Assembly: GCA_963825625.1 (NCBI GenBank)
Contig: CAWGUF010000023.1
Coordinates: forward strand, 1-64,000
Origin: CAMDPA01 sp963825625
GTDB lineage: Bacteria; Pseudomonadota; Alphaproteobacteria; Rhizobiales; Hyphomicrobiaceae
Direction of reading: 5' to 3'
DNA length: 64,000 nt
Below are positions 1 through 10,529 of the stretch, piece after piece (position 1 is the stretch's first letter; each line of letters begins with the position of its first letter). Both the position numbers and the translations under genes were made by a program. Under the pieces are notes generated by a model. The model saw only the letters and a list, made by a program, of their open reading frames with translations. It did no database searches and was not told the origin of the DNA.

Positions 1-461
1 CCGCCAGTTCCTTGCATTTGGATCATGGGCTCAGGGTCGCCGGCACGCCTTGGCGTATCTTTCCAGGGGATGCGCCTGCAGGCACCGGCAAAGCCGGAGC
101 GGATAGCCGGGCAAGGTCGCGCCAGCCTGGTCGCGCCGCCAGCCTGGGTCGCGCCAGCCGGCGGCAGCCGAACGATAGGCCCGCATCTCGCCCAAGCTGC
201 AAGTCCCCGGGCACTGCTGCACGCAGAACGAGCCGCTTGGAGGCCCTCGGCGTGCCTTGATAATATTGCCGTCGTCACGCATAGCCAGCGCCGGAATTGC
301 GGGCGGCCGATCGGTTGTAGTCGTCCAAGGTATAGCGTTTGTGGACTATCCACTGTCACTGATATGTGCCTGGGAGCTGATCTGATCACGATGACACCCC
401 GTTTCCGGGATATGCATCGGCTAGGGCACTTGGCCGGGGCGGCCGAAGGGAAAGCGCTGAA
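1..461. other. no supportable gene at left edge
   Basis: I see no recognisable gene here. Open frames exist on both strands, but none has a recognisable domain or a convincing ribosome-binding site. A short imperfect direct repeat built from variants of GCGCCAGCCTGG lies near 118-165. The stretch just before the adaptor relic at 462 presumably held its promoter, but I cannot point to a clear -35/-10 pair. Confidence 0.4.
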
Positions 462-1837
462 ATGCAAGACGTTAATAGACAGCTGCCGCGGGAGGAGCGC
501 GACAGCACCCCTTTTCCTGCCAGACACAGCTCCGGCGTCTATGACACAGCCCCGGAGTTTGGAGCGGTACCGTCCAGCTGGATCGGCGGGCTATTGCGCG
601 GCCTCCTCACCATCGCTCTGGTCGGCGCTGTGCTGATCGGCGGCTGGGCGTTTCAGCGATACCTGATCGCAACCAAACCGCCGACCCCGCAGCGCGCCTC
701 GCAAGAGCTGCCGCGGCGCGTGGAGACCATCCTCGCCAAACCAGCCGACATCCAGCCCATGCTCGAGCTCTACGGGCAGATCGCAGCGGGACGGAGCGTG
801 GATTTGCGCGTTCTGGTCGGCGGCGAGGTCAAGTCCATCTCGCCGGCTCTCGTCGAGGGCGGCAGTGTGAAGCCAGGCGATGTGCTGGTGAAGGTCGATC
901 CGTTCGAGTTCGAGGGGGCCCTGGTGAGGGCACGCGCGGAGCTCGCCGAGGCAGAGGCCAGGCTGGTGGAGACGCGAGCGAAGATCGTGCAGGAACAAGC
1001 GGCGGCCAAGCGGGCGCGGGAGCAAATGCAGATCGCGGAGCGCGAAGTCGAACGGTTCAGTACATTGCGGGAGCGCGGCGCCACCAGCGATGCGACCCTC
1101 GATGCCGGGCGCACCAGGCTATCGGTGGCTCAGGCTAGTGTGGAGAGCCGCGCCAACCAGATCCTCGTGCTCGAGGCGCAGTTCGCGCGCGAGCAGGCCG
1201 GGCTGGACCGCCTGCGTTGGAACGTGCGCAAGGCGTCGCGCGATATCGAGAACACGACACTGACCGCGCCGTTCGGCGGCATCGTGTCAAATGTCGCGGC
1301 AGAAGCGGGGCGACTGCTCAACGTCAATGACCGGGTGGCAACGCTTGTCGATCTCGACCGGTTCGAGGCCCGCTTCACGCTTTCGGACGCGCAATACGGA
1401 CGGCTTGTCGAGCAGACAGGCCGGCTCGAAGGCCGCGCCGTCAAGGTGCGTTGGAAGGGCGGATCGGCAGACCTTACCTCGGCGGGCAGTATAGATCGGG
1501 TGTCACCGACGGTCGTGGCCGGCTCAGGCGGCTTTGAGGTCTTCGCCCGGCTCACGGATCAGCAGCAACCGATGCTCTTCGCCCAGGCGCATTCGTGACG
1601 ATCGAGACGCCCGATGTCGTGTTCGCGGGCGTGGTCCGGGTTCCAGCCAGCGCCGTGCATCCGGGATCGCAACTGTTCCGCATTGACGATGGCGGCCGGC
1701 TGCAGCCGATAGCCGTATCCGTCGCCGGCTATGCCGGCAGCGACGTGCTGGTGCGCGGCGCCATACCGGAGGGGGCGGTGCTGATGACAAGCCGGCTACC
1801 GGATGCCGGCCCTGGCGTGCTCGTAAGCACCCGCTGA
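462..1837 (+). pseudogene. RND efflux periplasmic adaptor (HlyD/MFP family), frameshifted
   Basis: This was a membrane-fusion (adaptor) subunit of an RND efflux pump, bridging the inner-membrane permease and an outer-membrane channel. It has an N-terminal membrane anchor (about residues 44-68), a lipoyl-like half (about 110-150), a long helical hairpin rich in Ala, Glu and Arg (about 155-260), and the second lipoyl half with the TAPFGGIV motif. The frame breaks at about 1590. The upstream frame runs into TGA at 1596-1598, while homology (FVTIETPDVVFAG) continues one frame over to 1837, consistent with loss of one base. Joined, it would be about 458 residues, normal for the family. It lies 7 nt before an even more damaged permease gene, so the pair looks like a dead operon. 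Confidence 0.85.
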
Positions 1838-1844
1838 GGACATT

Positions 1845-4800
1845 GTGATGGCTGGCCCGAATCCGGATGTAAACCTTATCAACGGACTGATCCGCGGCTT
1901 CCTCAACCACAGGGTTGCGCCGAACCTGATCGCCATCGTCATGGTGATTGCCGGGCTCGTCGCGCTGAGCCGGCTCAACACGCAGTTCTTTCCGTCTACG
2001 GAGATACCCACCATCGCGGTGTCGATCGCATGGCCGGGCGCCAGCGCGCAGGAGATTTCACAAGGCATCCTCGACGTCGTGGAACCGGAGATCCGCTTTC
2101 ATAGACGGCATCGACAAGGTGGCTTCGAATGCCGTCGAGGGACTCCGGTCAGCATAACGCTGGAGTTCAAGGAAGGCAGCGACATGCAGAAGGCGCTCTC
2201 CGACGTGGAGAGCCGCCTGGCCACAATCACCACGCTGCCGCAGGAAAGCGAGCGACCGATTGTGACGCGCGCCCAGCTCTACGAGACGGTGGGATATATA
2301 TCCGTATCCGGACCCTTTACGGAAGGGGCGATACAGGACGCCGCCAAACGCCTGCGCGACCGTCTGCTCGATGCAGGCATCGACCGCGTCACCTTGTCGG
2401 GCAAGCGCGACCAGGAAATCTGGGTCGAAATCCCGAACGCGGCGATGCAGCAACTGGGGCTCACTGCGCGCGAGGTCGCCGATCGCGTCGCCGTCGTCAG
2501 CCAGAACACGCCGCTCGGCAACCTGGAAGGCGGCAGCGAGAAGCAGCTGCGCGCCCGCGGCCGGGTGACAACGGCGGACGGCGTCGCCTCGATCGAGCTG
2601 AAGGCTTTCCTGAGCGGCCACAAGATCCTGGTTCGCGACGTGGCGATGGTGAAGAAGTAGTACGAGGAGGGCGCGCCTCGCCACTTCAGGAATGGCGAAA
2701 ACGATCCTGCTCAACGTGCAGCGTACGGTGTCCGGCGACACCATCCGCTCGATGAAGACGATGCTGGATACCGTGGCGGCTTTCCGGGCGGAAAATCCGC
2801 CTACGCTCAATATCGAGGCATTCGATGTGCGTGCGAAGGTCGTCGATCAGCGGCTTCGAATGCTGACGGAGAACGCACTACAAGGCTTCGTCCTGGTCGT
2901 TCTCGTACTGATCATTTTCCTCAATCTCAGGGTCGCGTTCTGGGTCGCACTCGGGGTGCCGATCTCGCTTCTGGCGACGTTTGCCTTCATGCTGGCGACC
3001 GGACAGACGTTGAATGCGGTATCGCTGGTCGCACTGATCCTGGTACTCGGCATCATCGTCGACGACGCGATCGTGGTCGGCGAGGCGACCGCGACCCGCC
3101 ACGAGCAAGGCTCCAGTCCGCACGATGCGGCCGAGGCCGCCGCCACCCGCATGGTGCTGCCGGTGATTGCTTCCACCTCCACCACGCAGGCCGCCTTCCT
3201 GCCGATCCTGCTGATCAGCGGCGTGATCGGCCAGATCCTGGTGGCTATTCCCATGGTCGTCGTCGTGGCGCTGCTGGCCTCGCTCATTGAATGCTTTCTG
3301 ACGCTTCCGTCGCACCTGAAGCATACGCTCATCGCCTCGGAGCGGACAAGAATGCGGCAGCCCTGGCTGCCGAGCCGTCTGCTGGCGGCGTTTCGTACCG
3401 GCTTCGACCACTGGTTCGTCAGGCTGCGCGACGGTCCCGTGGCCTGGTTGATCGCACTCGCCTATCGCTGGCGTTACGTGACGGTGGCCTTAGCTGTGTC
3501 GGGCATGATGGTGGCAATCGGGCTGATCGGTGGCGGTCGGCTGCAGTTCACGTTCTTTCCCTCGCCAGAGCCGGAATCGGTCTACGCTGATGTCACTTTC
3601 ACGCCGGGTCTGCCGGAGGAGCGCCGCATCGCTGCGCTGATCGTTTCGAGGAGGCTGCTCGCACGGCCGAACGTCGTCTGTCTCCGGACGGCAAGCCCCT
3701 TATACTGATGGTCTATACCACGCTCGGGCAGCAGGCTCGCGCGCGCGGCGAAAATCTGGCGCGAATCGAGATCGAGTTGACGCCGGGGAGAAGAACGCAG
3801 CGTGCGTACGCGGCAGTTCGTTGCCGCCTGGCGCAAGGCGCTGCCTGCGATCGTCGGGGTCGACAACGCCGCGGTGCTGGGGCGGCGGGTTGGACCGCCC
3901 GGATTCGACGTCGACGTCCGCCTGACCGGCGCCAATATCGACCGCCTCAAGCTGGCTGCGCTGGATCTGCGGCGCACGCTCGAGAGCTACAATGGTCTCG
4001 TCGGACTTTCCGACGACCTGCCCTACGGCAAGGCCGAGGTAATCCTCGAATTGACGCCGCGCGGCCAGGCACTCGGCTTCACCACGGAGCAGGTCGCCCG
4101 ACAGGTACGCGCTGCCTACCAGGGCGCGATCGCGGTGCGGTTTGCGCGTGGCGACGAGGAAGTGACGATCCGAGTGCGGACAGATGAGAACGAGCGCAGG
4201 CGGGGGCTTGCCGGACTTGCCGCACTCAATCTGCGCTCGCCCGGCGGCATGAATGTGCCGTTGTCGGAGGCGGTGCGCGTCGTGGAGCAGCAGGCGTTCT
4301 CGGTTGTGCAGCGGGTCGACGGCAAGCTGGCGGTCAGCGTTACGGCAAATGTCGATTCGCAGGTGACGACGGCGGACCGCGTGCTGGCAGCACTGCGGGC
4401 CGGACCGCTGACGGAGCTCGAGGCGAAACACGGGATCCGCGCGACGTTCGAGGGCCGGGCCGAGACGCAGCGAAAGACGTTCGCGGATTTGCGGATCGGC
4501 GCGTTTCTGGCGCTGACGGCGATCTATCTCATACTGGTGTTCGTGTTCCAACGCTGGCTCCAGCCATTGCTGGTGATGGCGATCATCCCGTTCGGATTCA
4601 TCGGCATGGTGATCGGCCACTACCTGATGGGCTTCAACCTGGCCTTGTTCTCGATGATCGGGTTGCTCGGTTTGTCGGGCATCGTCGTCAACGGTGCAAT
4701 TGTGATGGTCGATCGCATGAATGAACGCGTTGGCGATGGCGAGGATGTCGAGACGGCTGCAATCGGCGCTGCGCGCGACAGGCTTCGGGCGCTGCTGCTT

Positions 4801-5031
4801 GTGACATTGACGACGGTCGGCGGGATGTCACCGCTGCTGTTCGAGAAGAGCCTACAGGCACAGTTCCTCATTCCGATTGCCATCACGCTGACGTGGGGTC
4901 TGGCGTTCGCGACACTCTTGTTGCTGTTCCTATTGCCTGCCTTGGTCGGGATCGGTGCGGACGCCTCGCGCATGGCGACAGCCGCGAGAAGGATTGTGAT
5001 GGGTGCGCCGCGTTCGGTGGCCGGCAACTGA
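1845..5031 (+). pseudogene. RND efflux permease (AcrB/MexF-like), multiply disrupted
   Basis: This is the remains of an inner-membrane proton-driven RND transporter of about 1,060 residues. The whole family architecture can still be read: N-terminal TM1 and porter domain, the TM4 motif GIIVDDAIVV with its paired aspartates (about 3049-3080), the second porter half (3800-4480), and the C-terminal TM bundle ending at 5031. Lesions inferred from frame changes are: +1 near 2098 compensated by -1 near 2143, an in-frame TAG at 2658-2660 where a Glu codon is expected, +1 near 2695, -1 near 3645, and +1 near 3788. Such a density, together with a nonsense codon, argues for real decay. An intact paralogous pair lies at 37986-42276. 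Confidence 0.9.
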
Positions 5032-5231
5032 GACGATAGATGTCGGCGGACAGATCCACGCTGTGGCGTATCGGGACGGCGACGACCTTCATGTCGATTC
5101 CCCGATCGTGCTCGGGTGCGCGATGATAGGAGATGGGAGGGTTCGAGGACACTGGGATGCTACTTTCAGTTGTCGATCCGATGTTCACGTCTGCTGCCAT
5201 CCTTGCAAAACGCGGTGCTCTCGTTGGAGGC

Positions 5232-5452
5232 TCAACGGCTGGCGGATTGTCGTCCGTCTCCGTCTTTTTCCGCAAACGACAGAACGATGTCTTCGATCGA
5301 GTGAACGCGCAGGTCAGCCTCCGCAATCGACAGCTCTGACCGCATGATCGGCGAACCATCGACGATGACGCCGACGTCAAAGCTCTTGCCGCCGATGTCG
5401 GTGGAGAGGATGTTGCGAATGCCCGTCGCGGCGCCGGCTGCTGTCGGACAAG
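5232..5452 (-). pseudogene. relic of hydantoinase/oxoprolinase A subunit (HyuA)
   Basis: On the minus strand one frame reads GIRNILSTDIGGKSFDVGV, then a stretch with MRSELSIAEADLRVHSI. This matches the conserved core of N-methylhydantoinase A / 5-oxoprolinase subunits, where the T-D-I-G-G-T-S-F-D motif belongs to the ATP-binding fold. Similarity begins around 5452 and stops near 5275. The frame then runs into a stop at 5232-5234. A full HyuA is about 680-700 residues, so this is a fragment of about 60 codons without a start. The rest of the 5032-5697 gap shows no other gene I can recognise. Confidence 0.6.
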
Positions 5453-5697
5453 CCGGATCTGAAGCCGGGCATCAAGCGGCTCGAACGGGCGCTCGGACTT
5501 CTGCTTTCCGGCGCGGCAACATCGCGCTCCAAATGAGGGCCGCCAACGAGGGCCCCTTGTCGCCGCCAATCCCAACATTTAGCCTGACGGGGACCGGACC
5601 AGGTAACGCCGGGGAAACGCCGGATGGTGGCGAGCACCTGAGCGCTCAACACAATGCCATAACGGCGGACAGAATGGATTTTGACTGATGCCAAGAG

Positions 5698-6480
5698 TTG
5701 CACAAACACTGCGACTTGCTCTCCTCGGTCTTCATCGGCCCGCGGATGTCGCAATCCCCCTGCAGAAGGCAAGCAGCTGACGTGCGGACTGCCGACCAAA
5801 GCCCTGCCGTATTCGATGTCGTGAAGACGTCCGAAATCGAGATCGTCGCTGCGGGGCTCGACATCGACGATGCCATGCAGGCTGCGCTGCTGGAGCTGTT
5901 GTCGGGGCAAGAGCGAGAGCGCGCAGACCGCTATCGCAATCTCAGTGTCCGCCGCAATTACATCGCCGCCCGGGGACAACTTCGCCAACAACTGGCGGGC
6001 CGCCTGCACATGTCAGCGGCGGAGATCGAGATCGTCACCGCCCCTCGCGGCAAGCCGGCACTCGGCGCCGGCCATGGGGACTGCGCGCTGCGCTTCAACA
6101 TTTCCCACTCGGGCGCATTAGCCGTCTTCGCGTTCGCACGCGGCCGCGAGGTCGGCGTGGATGTCGAAGAGCTGCGCAAGGTACCGGACGTCGAAGGCAT
6201 GGCTGCGCGCTACTTCTCGCCGCGTGAGGCGGCAGACCTGATGCGCCTGCCCGAAGACCGGCGGGACGCTGCTTTCCTGGCGTGCTGGACCCGCAAGGAG
6301 GCGTTCATCAAGGCTCTCGGCGAAGGCCTGCATTACCCGCTGAAATCGTTTGAAGTGAGTATCGAGCCGGACCGGCCGGCCGCTATCCTCAGTGTCGGCG
6401 ACCTCAGCGGCGACGTAGCGGGATGGAGCATGATCGGCTTCATACCGGCGCCCGGCTATGTCGGAGCTGCCGTCTACTGA
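5698..6480 (+). CDS. 4'-phosphopantetheinyl transferase, Sfp/AcpT type
   Basis: This enzyme transfers the phosphopantetheine arm of coenzyme A to a serine of carrier proteins (acyl, peptidyl or aryl). The sequence shows the family motifs in order: RFNISHS (about residues 131-137), VGVDVE with the Mg-binding Asp and Glu (about 152-157), and WTRKEAFIKALGEGL (about 198-212), which contributes the third metal ligand and catalytic Lys. The length of about 240-260 residues is normal for the Sfp type. The start is uncertain: an ATG at 5746 is an alternative and neither has a strong ribosome-binding site. No polyketide or peptide synthetase lies in the window, so its target carrier protein is unknown. 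It is convergent with the cupin gene, 22 nt away. Confidence 0.87.
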   Translation: MHKHCDLLSSVFIGPRMSQSPCRRQAADVRTADQSPAVFDVVKTSEIEIVAAGLDIDDAMQAALLELLSGQERERADRYRNLSVRRNYIAARGQLRQQLAGRLHMSAAEIEIVTAPRGKPALGAGHGDCALRFNISHSGALAVFAFARGREVGVDVEELRKVPDVEGMAARYFSPREAADLMRLPEDRRDAAFLACWTRKEAFIKALGEGLHYPLKSFEVSIEPDRPAAILSVGDLSGDVAGWSMIGFIPAPGYVGAAVY

Positions 6481-6502
6481 CTATCCCCCCGCCTCCTGCT
6501 GA

Positions 6503-7342
6503 TCAGACATCGGCGGGACTGGCGATGGTTGCGGAGTCATGGGCCGCAATCTCGCGCACGGGTGTGCCGCCACGGATGTCATGGCCGGTCGGCAGCCAGG
6601 TGCACACTTCCGCGGCATCGACCCACACCGTCTTGAACTCGGCCGGCACGAAGAACTCCGCAAACGCCATCTCGCTGTCGTCGTCCGCCCTCAGATAATG
6701 CCGCTCGTGGTCCTGGTAGTAGACGACATCACCGGCCTGCACGGCAAAGGGCTGCTCGTTGGCCCATGCTGTGCCCTTGCCGCGCAGGAAATACATGAAA
6801 TGCTCCGCGCCCTCGTGGTGATGGTTGGCGGCTTTCGTGCCCGGCGGGTAGATGATCATTTCGCCCTTGATGACCTTGTGACCGAACAGCATGGGCGTCA
6901 CAAGGTAGATGCGCTTGCGGGCATCATGCTGCGAATCGAGGACCGGCTCACGCCGCCAATCGACGATCCGGAACGGTGGCGGCGATGCCGCAATGCCGGC
7001 GTCGAAGCGAGCCGCTTGCGGCACCGTTGCCAGCAGAAGCGAGGCGCCGTGCTTCGATGTCAGAGTGCCGCCAAAGCCGGGAGGGCAGAATACCACATGC
7101 CCATCGGACAGCCGCGCGCTGGCAACATCGCCTGACAGTTCGGCGTCGCCGTCGAGCACCTGGAACCAGGCGATGTCGGCGGCGCCAACCTCGAGCCGCA
7201 TGCCGCCGGCGGACAGGAGCGTCACGCGATCGAGCAGAATATTCGTGCCCGGAATACGGTCCGCCGTCAGCAGCGGCTGGCGCCGGGCGCCATGGCCGTA
7301 GGTCTGCGGCGGCACCTCACGCTCATTGAAATGGACGGCCAT
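6503..7342 (-). CDS. bicupin protein, TRAP operon companion
   Basis: A protein of about 279 residues with two beta-barrel cupin halves. The C-terminal cupin keeps a metal site: residues NHHHEGAEHF supply the His-x-His...Glu part, and ERHYL further on supplies the last His. The N-terminal half lacks an obvious metal motif. The ATG at 7342 is chosen because GAGGTG lies just upstream. The start is 8 nt past the end of the TRAP large subunit, so it is probably the last gene of that transport operon and may act on the imported substrate or a product of it. Cupins of this type include (S)-ureidoglycine aminohydrolase-like and dioxygenase enzymes. I cannot choose the reaction from sequence alone. 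Confidence 0.75.
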   Translation of the reverse strand: MAVHFNEREVPPQTYGHGARRQPLLTADRIPGTNILLDRVTLLSAGGMRLEVGAADIAWFQVLDGDAELSGDVASARLSDGHVVFCPPGFGGTLTSKHGASLLLATVPQAARFDAGIAASPPPFRIVDWRREPVLDSQHDARKRIYLVTPMLFGHKVIKGEMIIYPPGTKAANHHHEGAEHFMYFLRGKGTAWANEQPFAVQAGDVVYYQDHERHYLRADDDSEMAFAEFFVPAEFKTVWVDAAEVCTWLPTGHDIRGGTPVREIAAHDSATIASPADV

Positions 7343-7350
7343 CGTGCACC

Positions 7351-8665
7351 TCACATCTGGTTCGGCAGCCACAACGAGATCTCGGGGAAGCCGATCAGAA
7401 GGGCCATGATCACGACCTCGCAGGCCAGGAACCAGCCGACACCTCTGAAGATCGTCTCTAGCGGAATCTCGTCACCGACTACACTCTTGATAATGTAGAC
7501 GTTGAAACCGACCGGCGGCGTCAGCATGCCGATTTCCAGATACTTCACCACCAGCACGCCAAGCCAGATCAGATCGAGTTCGAGCGCCTCGAACATCGGC
7601 AGCATGATCGGCAGCGTCAGCAGCAGCACGCCGAGCGGGTCCAGGAACATGCCGAGGAAGAGATAGGCGACAGAGAACCCGACAACGACCACGATCTTGT
7701 TGACGCCCAGGGAGGCAATTGTTTCCCCGAAGAATGCCGGCACGCCGGTGAATGCCAGGAACTTCGTGTACATCACCGCGCCGATCGCCACGAAAAAGAT
7801 GCGCGCGCTCGACGATGTCGTCTCCTGCAGTGACCCCACCAGGCTGTGCCAGCTGAGCCGCCCCTGCAAAAGTGCGATCAGAAATGCGAGTAGCGCACCT
7901 GCAGCGCCCGCCTCGGTCGGCGTGAAGATGCCGCCATAGAGCCCGCCGACTATGCCGACGATCAGCACAAGGAGCGGCCAGATCGGCACCAGCGAGGCCC
8001 ACCGCTCCGCACGACTGGCGCGGAATTCGCCCTTGGCCAGCCTGGGTGCAAGGTTGGGATTCAACGAGCACCGCACCAGGATCATGATGGTGTAGACGGC
8101 AGCGGTGAGAAGGCCGGGGAGCAGCCCCGCGATCAGCAGCTTGACGATCGATACTTCCGCAAAGATGCCGTAGATCACGAACAGAATGGAGGGCGGAATG
8201 AGGGCGCCGAGCGTCCCGGCGCTTGCGACCACGCCAGTCGCCAAGGCCTTGTCGTAACCCGCCTTCAGCATTTCCGGGATCGCGATGCGGCCCATCGCGG
8301 CAGCAGTGGCGACGCTGGAGCCGGATGCCGCCGCGAAGCCGGCGCAGGCGAGGTTGGCGGCCACAGCCAGACCCGCCAGGCAACGCGCCGAACCACAGTC
8401 GCGCCGCCTTGAACAAGGCCGCACTGAGACCGGAATGATGCGCGATGGCCCCCATCAGCAGGAACATCGGGATCGCCGTCAGGTCCCAATGCGCGGCAAA
8501 GTTGAAGGGGGTCTGCTTGGCCAGACCGAGCGCCACCTCCGGTGACCGGATCAGCGCCATGCCGACCAACGATACGCCGCCCAGCGCCACTGCGATGGGC
8601 ACACGGATGGCGATCAGCAGCACCACCGCCAGCAGACTCAGCATTCCAATTGTCAGCGCGCTCAT
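7351..8665 (-). pseudogene. dctM: TRAP transporter large permease (DctM), one frameshift
   Basis: This is the large membrane subunit of a TRAP transporter, which imports carboxylates using the sodium gradient. It has about 12 predicted TM helices and would be about 438 residues, normal for DctM. The N-terminal frame (MSALTIGMLS...) is correct to LWFGALPGG. The remainder (LAVAANLACAGFAAASG and onward) is one frame over. The junction sits at GGGTCTGG, so one extra base near 8371 explains it. The start overlaps the dctQ stop as ATGA, and the cupin follows 8 nt later. The rest of the sequence is undamaged and hydrophobic throughout, so a base-calling error or a very recent mutation are both possible. 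Confidence 0.88.
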
Positions 8666-9189
8666 TGGGAACCTGCCGTCTTGCCGTCATCGTCGCCCGT
8701 GAGCTTCGCCAGTCCCATCAGAAAATGAGCGATCAGCTGCAACAGCAGGCACACAAAACCAGCGACGAGAAACCAGCGGCTGGGCCACATCGGCACGAAG
8801 CCGAGCGCGGTCTCCCACCGCTCCTGTCGAAGCGTCTGCTCCCACGCATTCAGTATCGACTGCCAGGCCAGCACGACGACATAGAGCAAGCTGATAGCCA
8901 TCACAAAGGTATCGAGGCGCAACAACGAGCGGCTCTTCATCTTGCGGGTGAACAGCTCGACGAAAATGTGTCCCTCGCGCCCGACGATCCATGCCAGCGG
9001 CAGGAACATGATCGCGACCATGTAGTAGCCGGACACGATCTCGATGGTGCCGAACAGCGAGCCGCCTAGAAAGTTCCTCGCGAAAACATCGGCTGCGATA
9101 TGGAACATCATGATGAGGCCGATGAGCATTCCGGTCCACATCGCGAGGGTACTGAGACCGTCAGCAAAACGCGCGAATAGCTTGAGCAT
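8662..9189 (-). CDS. dctQ: TRAP transporter small permease (DctQ)
   Basis: The small membrane subunit of the TRAP transporter, 175 residues from the ATG at 9189 (MLKLFARF). Four hydrophobic segments fit the usual four-helix DctQ fold: about residues 13-35, 45-65, 86-106 and 130-155. It pairs with DctM and receives substrate from a periplasmic DctP. The stop codon overlaps the dctM start (ATGA at 8662-8665), evidence for translational coupling. In-frame alternatives reach back to 9252, but the hydrophilic Cys-rich extension they would add does not look like a DctQ N-terminus. Confidence 0.88.
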   Translation of the reverse strand: MLKLFARFADGLSTLAMWTGMLIGLIMMFHIAADVFARNFLGGSLFGTIEIVSGYYMVAIMFLPLAWIVGREGHIFVELFTRKMKSRSLLRLDTFVMAISLLYVVVLAWQSILNAWEQTLRQERWETALGFVPMWPSRWFLVAGFVCLLLQLIAHFLMGLAKLTGDDDGKTAGSQ

Positions 9190-9298
9190 GCAGGGCCTGT
9201 TCGTTTTCGCTACCACGTGACACCGGCTGCACCGGCTCGCACCCCAATACAAACCGGCGGGCAGGTCTGCACCGCCGGCTTGTCACGTTCCTTCGAGA

Positions 9299-10420
9299 CT
9301 ACAGCTTCTCCGGGTCCACCTTGCCGTAGACCTCACGCGTCAACGCCTCGGTGAATTTCGCCTTGTCGAGGCCGATGCCCTTGGACAGCTTGCGCCATTT
9401 CTCCAACAGCTGGTTGAAGTCCTTGATCAGTTGCGCACCGTTCTTCAGATTGAACTTTTCGGCCTGCTTCTGCGTCTCCTGGTCCTGATCGGCTAGGCGC
9501 TTGGCGACGATCTGCTCGAAGCCCTTGTCGCCCTTTACGAAGCTGACGCCGCGCTTCTTGGCATCGGCAATGATCTTGCGGTCGTTCAGGATGTAGCCGT
9601 CGATCGTCGCGGATGCAGTCGAAGCGGCAGCGGCCATGACGTGGATCTTGCGCTGCTCCGGCGTCATCTCGAGAAACTTCTTGCGATTGATCACGATATG
9701 CAATGCAGGGCCGGCCATGCCGAGCGGGAAGTCCACGACATGCTTGGCGACGTCCTGGTAGCCGTAGGAGCGCAGCCAGGAGACCGGGCCGTTGACACAG
9801 TCGATGCCGCCGCGCTGCAGCGCCTGCGTGGCGTCGGCTGGCGACATCACCACCGGCGTCGCGCCGGCCAACTGCATCAGCTTCACGGCACCGCCAATGG
9901 CACGCACCTTCTTGCCCTTCAATTCAGCCGACGATTTGATTGGTATGCGGCACATCAGTACAAATGGCGTCGTGGAGTATCCGGACAGGTTGACGAGATT
10001 GTTTTTCTTCGCCTCCTCCAGGCAGGACGGGCACTTCAACATCATGTATTCGATCTGAGCGCCGGTTGCGCCGACGGCATCATCACCGAACACCTGGGTG
10101 GTGAAAACCAGGTTGATGGAGGGCACGTAGCTCGCGGCGTAGGGCGGGACGAGAAAGCCGCCATCGATCAGGCTGTCCTTCAATCCCGCCGCAGTGCCCT
10201 TGGCATCGACAAGCTGACCACCGGCGACCAGCTTCCAATTGATCGCACCATTGGTCTGCTTCTTGATGTCAGCGATGTAGGGGACGGCGCCGCTCGTCAT
10301 GATCGAGTGCTTGGGGCTGACCCAGCTGCCATAGACCAGATCGGTTGCCGATGCCGATGTGGCAACGCAAAGGGCGGTGCCAGCGATAATGCCGGCGTGG
10401 GCGAGACCTGTTGTCCGCAT
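9299..10420 (-). CDS. TRAP substrate-binding protein (DctP), copy 1
   Basis: A periplasmic solute receptor of 373 residues with an N-terminal signal peptide ending near ATSASA/TD. The mature start DLVYGSWVSPKHS is nearly shared with the two upstream paralogs. Conserved DctP features include the DFPLGM-xGP-hydrophobic strand region and a helical C-terminus ending VDPEKL. Four cysteines are conserved in all three copies (CPSC, LMCR and IDCV), suggesting disulfides in the periplasm. It is the copy closest to dctQ-dctM, so it is the most likely main partner. The 110-nt gap to dctQ and the repeat upstream (10530-10696) separate it from the other two copies. Confidence 0.9.
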   Translation of the reverse strand: MRTTGLAHAGIIAGTALCVATSASATDLVYGSWVSPKHSIMTSGAVPYIADIKKQTNGAINWKLVAGGQLVDAKGTAAGLKDSLIDGGFLVPPYAASYVPSINLVFTTQVFGDDAVGATGAQIEYMMLKCPSCLEEAKKNNLVNLSGYSTTPFVLMCRIPIKSSAELKGKKVRAIGGAVKLMQLAGATPVVMSPADATQALQRGGIDCVNGPVSWLRSYGYQDVAKHVVDFPLGMAGPALHIVINRKKFLEMTPEQRKIHVMAAAASTASATIDGYILNDRKIIADAKKRGVSFVKGDKGFEQIVAKRLADQDQETQKQAEKFNLKNGAQLIKDFNQLLEKWRKLSKGIGLDKAKFTEALTREVYGKVDPEKL

Positions 10421-10529
10421 GCGCTTCTCCTCCTCATCTGGCGGCCCGCTTCCCGGACCGGGTCTGCTTTATCTCCATTTCCGTCTTGATGCGCTGGCTC
10501 GCTTGCACAGCTGGCCCGCCAGCGGCCAA

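Noticed and set aside
118..165. Short direct repeats near the left edge considered as a CRISPR or tandem array
   Set aside because: Only about two and a half imperfect units without regular spacers. No cas genes are present anywhere in the window.
3708..4187. Independent small gene inside the broken RND permease
   Set aside because: Its first residues continue the permease alignment (MVYTTLGQQARARGENL) and the rest is out of frame, so it is a piece between two frameshifts.
9641..10489. Long plus-strand open frame opposite dctP copy 1
   Set aside because: It mirrors a clear DctP gene on the minus strand and has an unnatural His/Asp/Arg-rich composition typical of antisense frames in GC-rich DNA. 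The same holds for 11093-11920 and 12207-13115.
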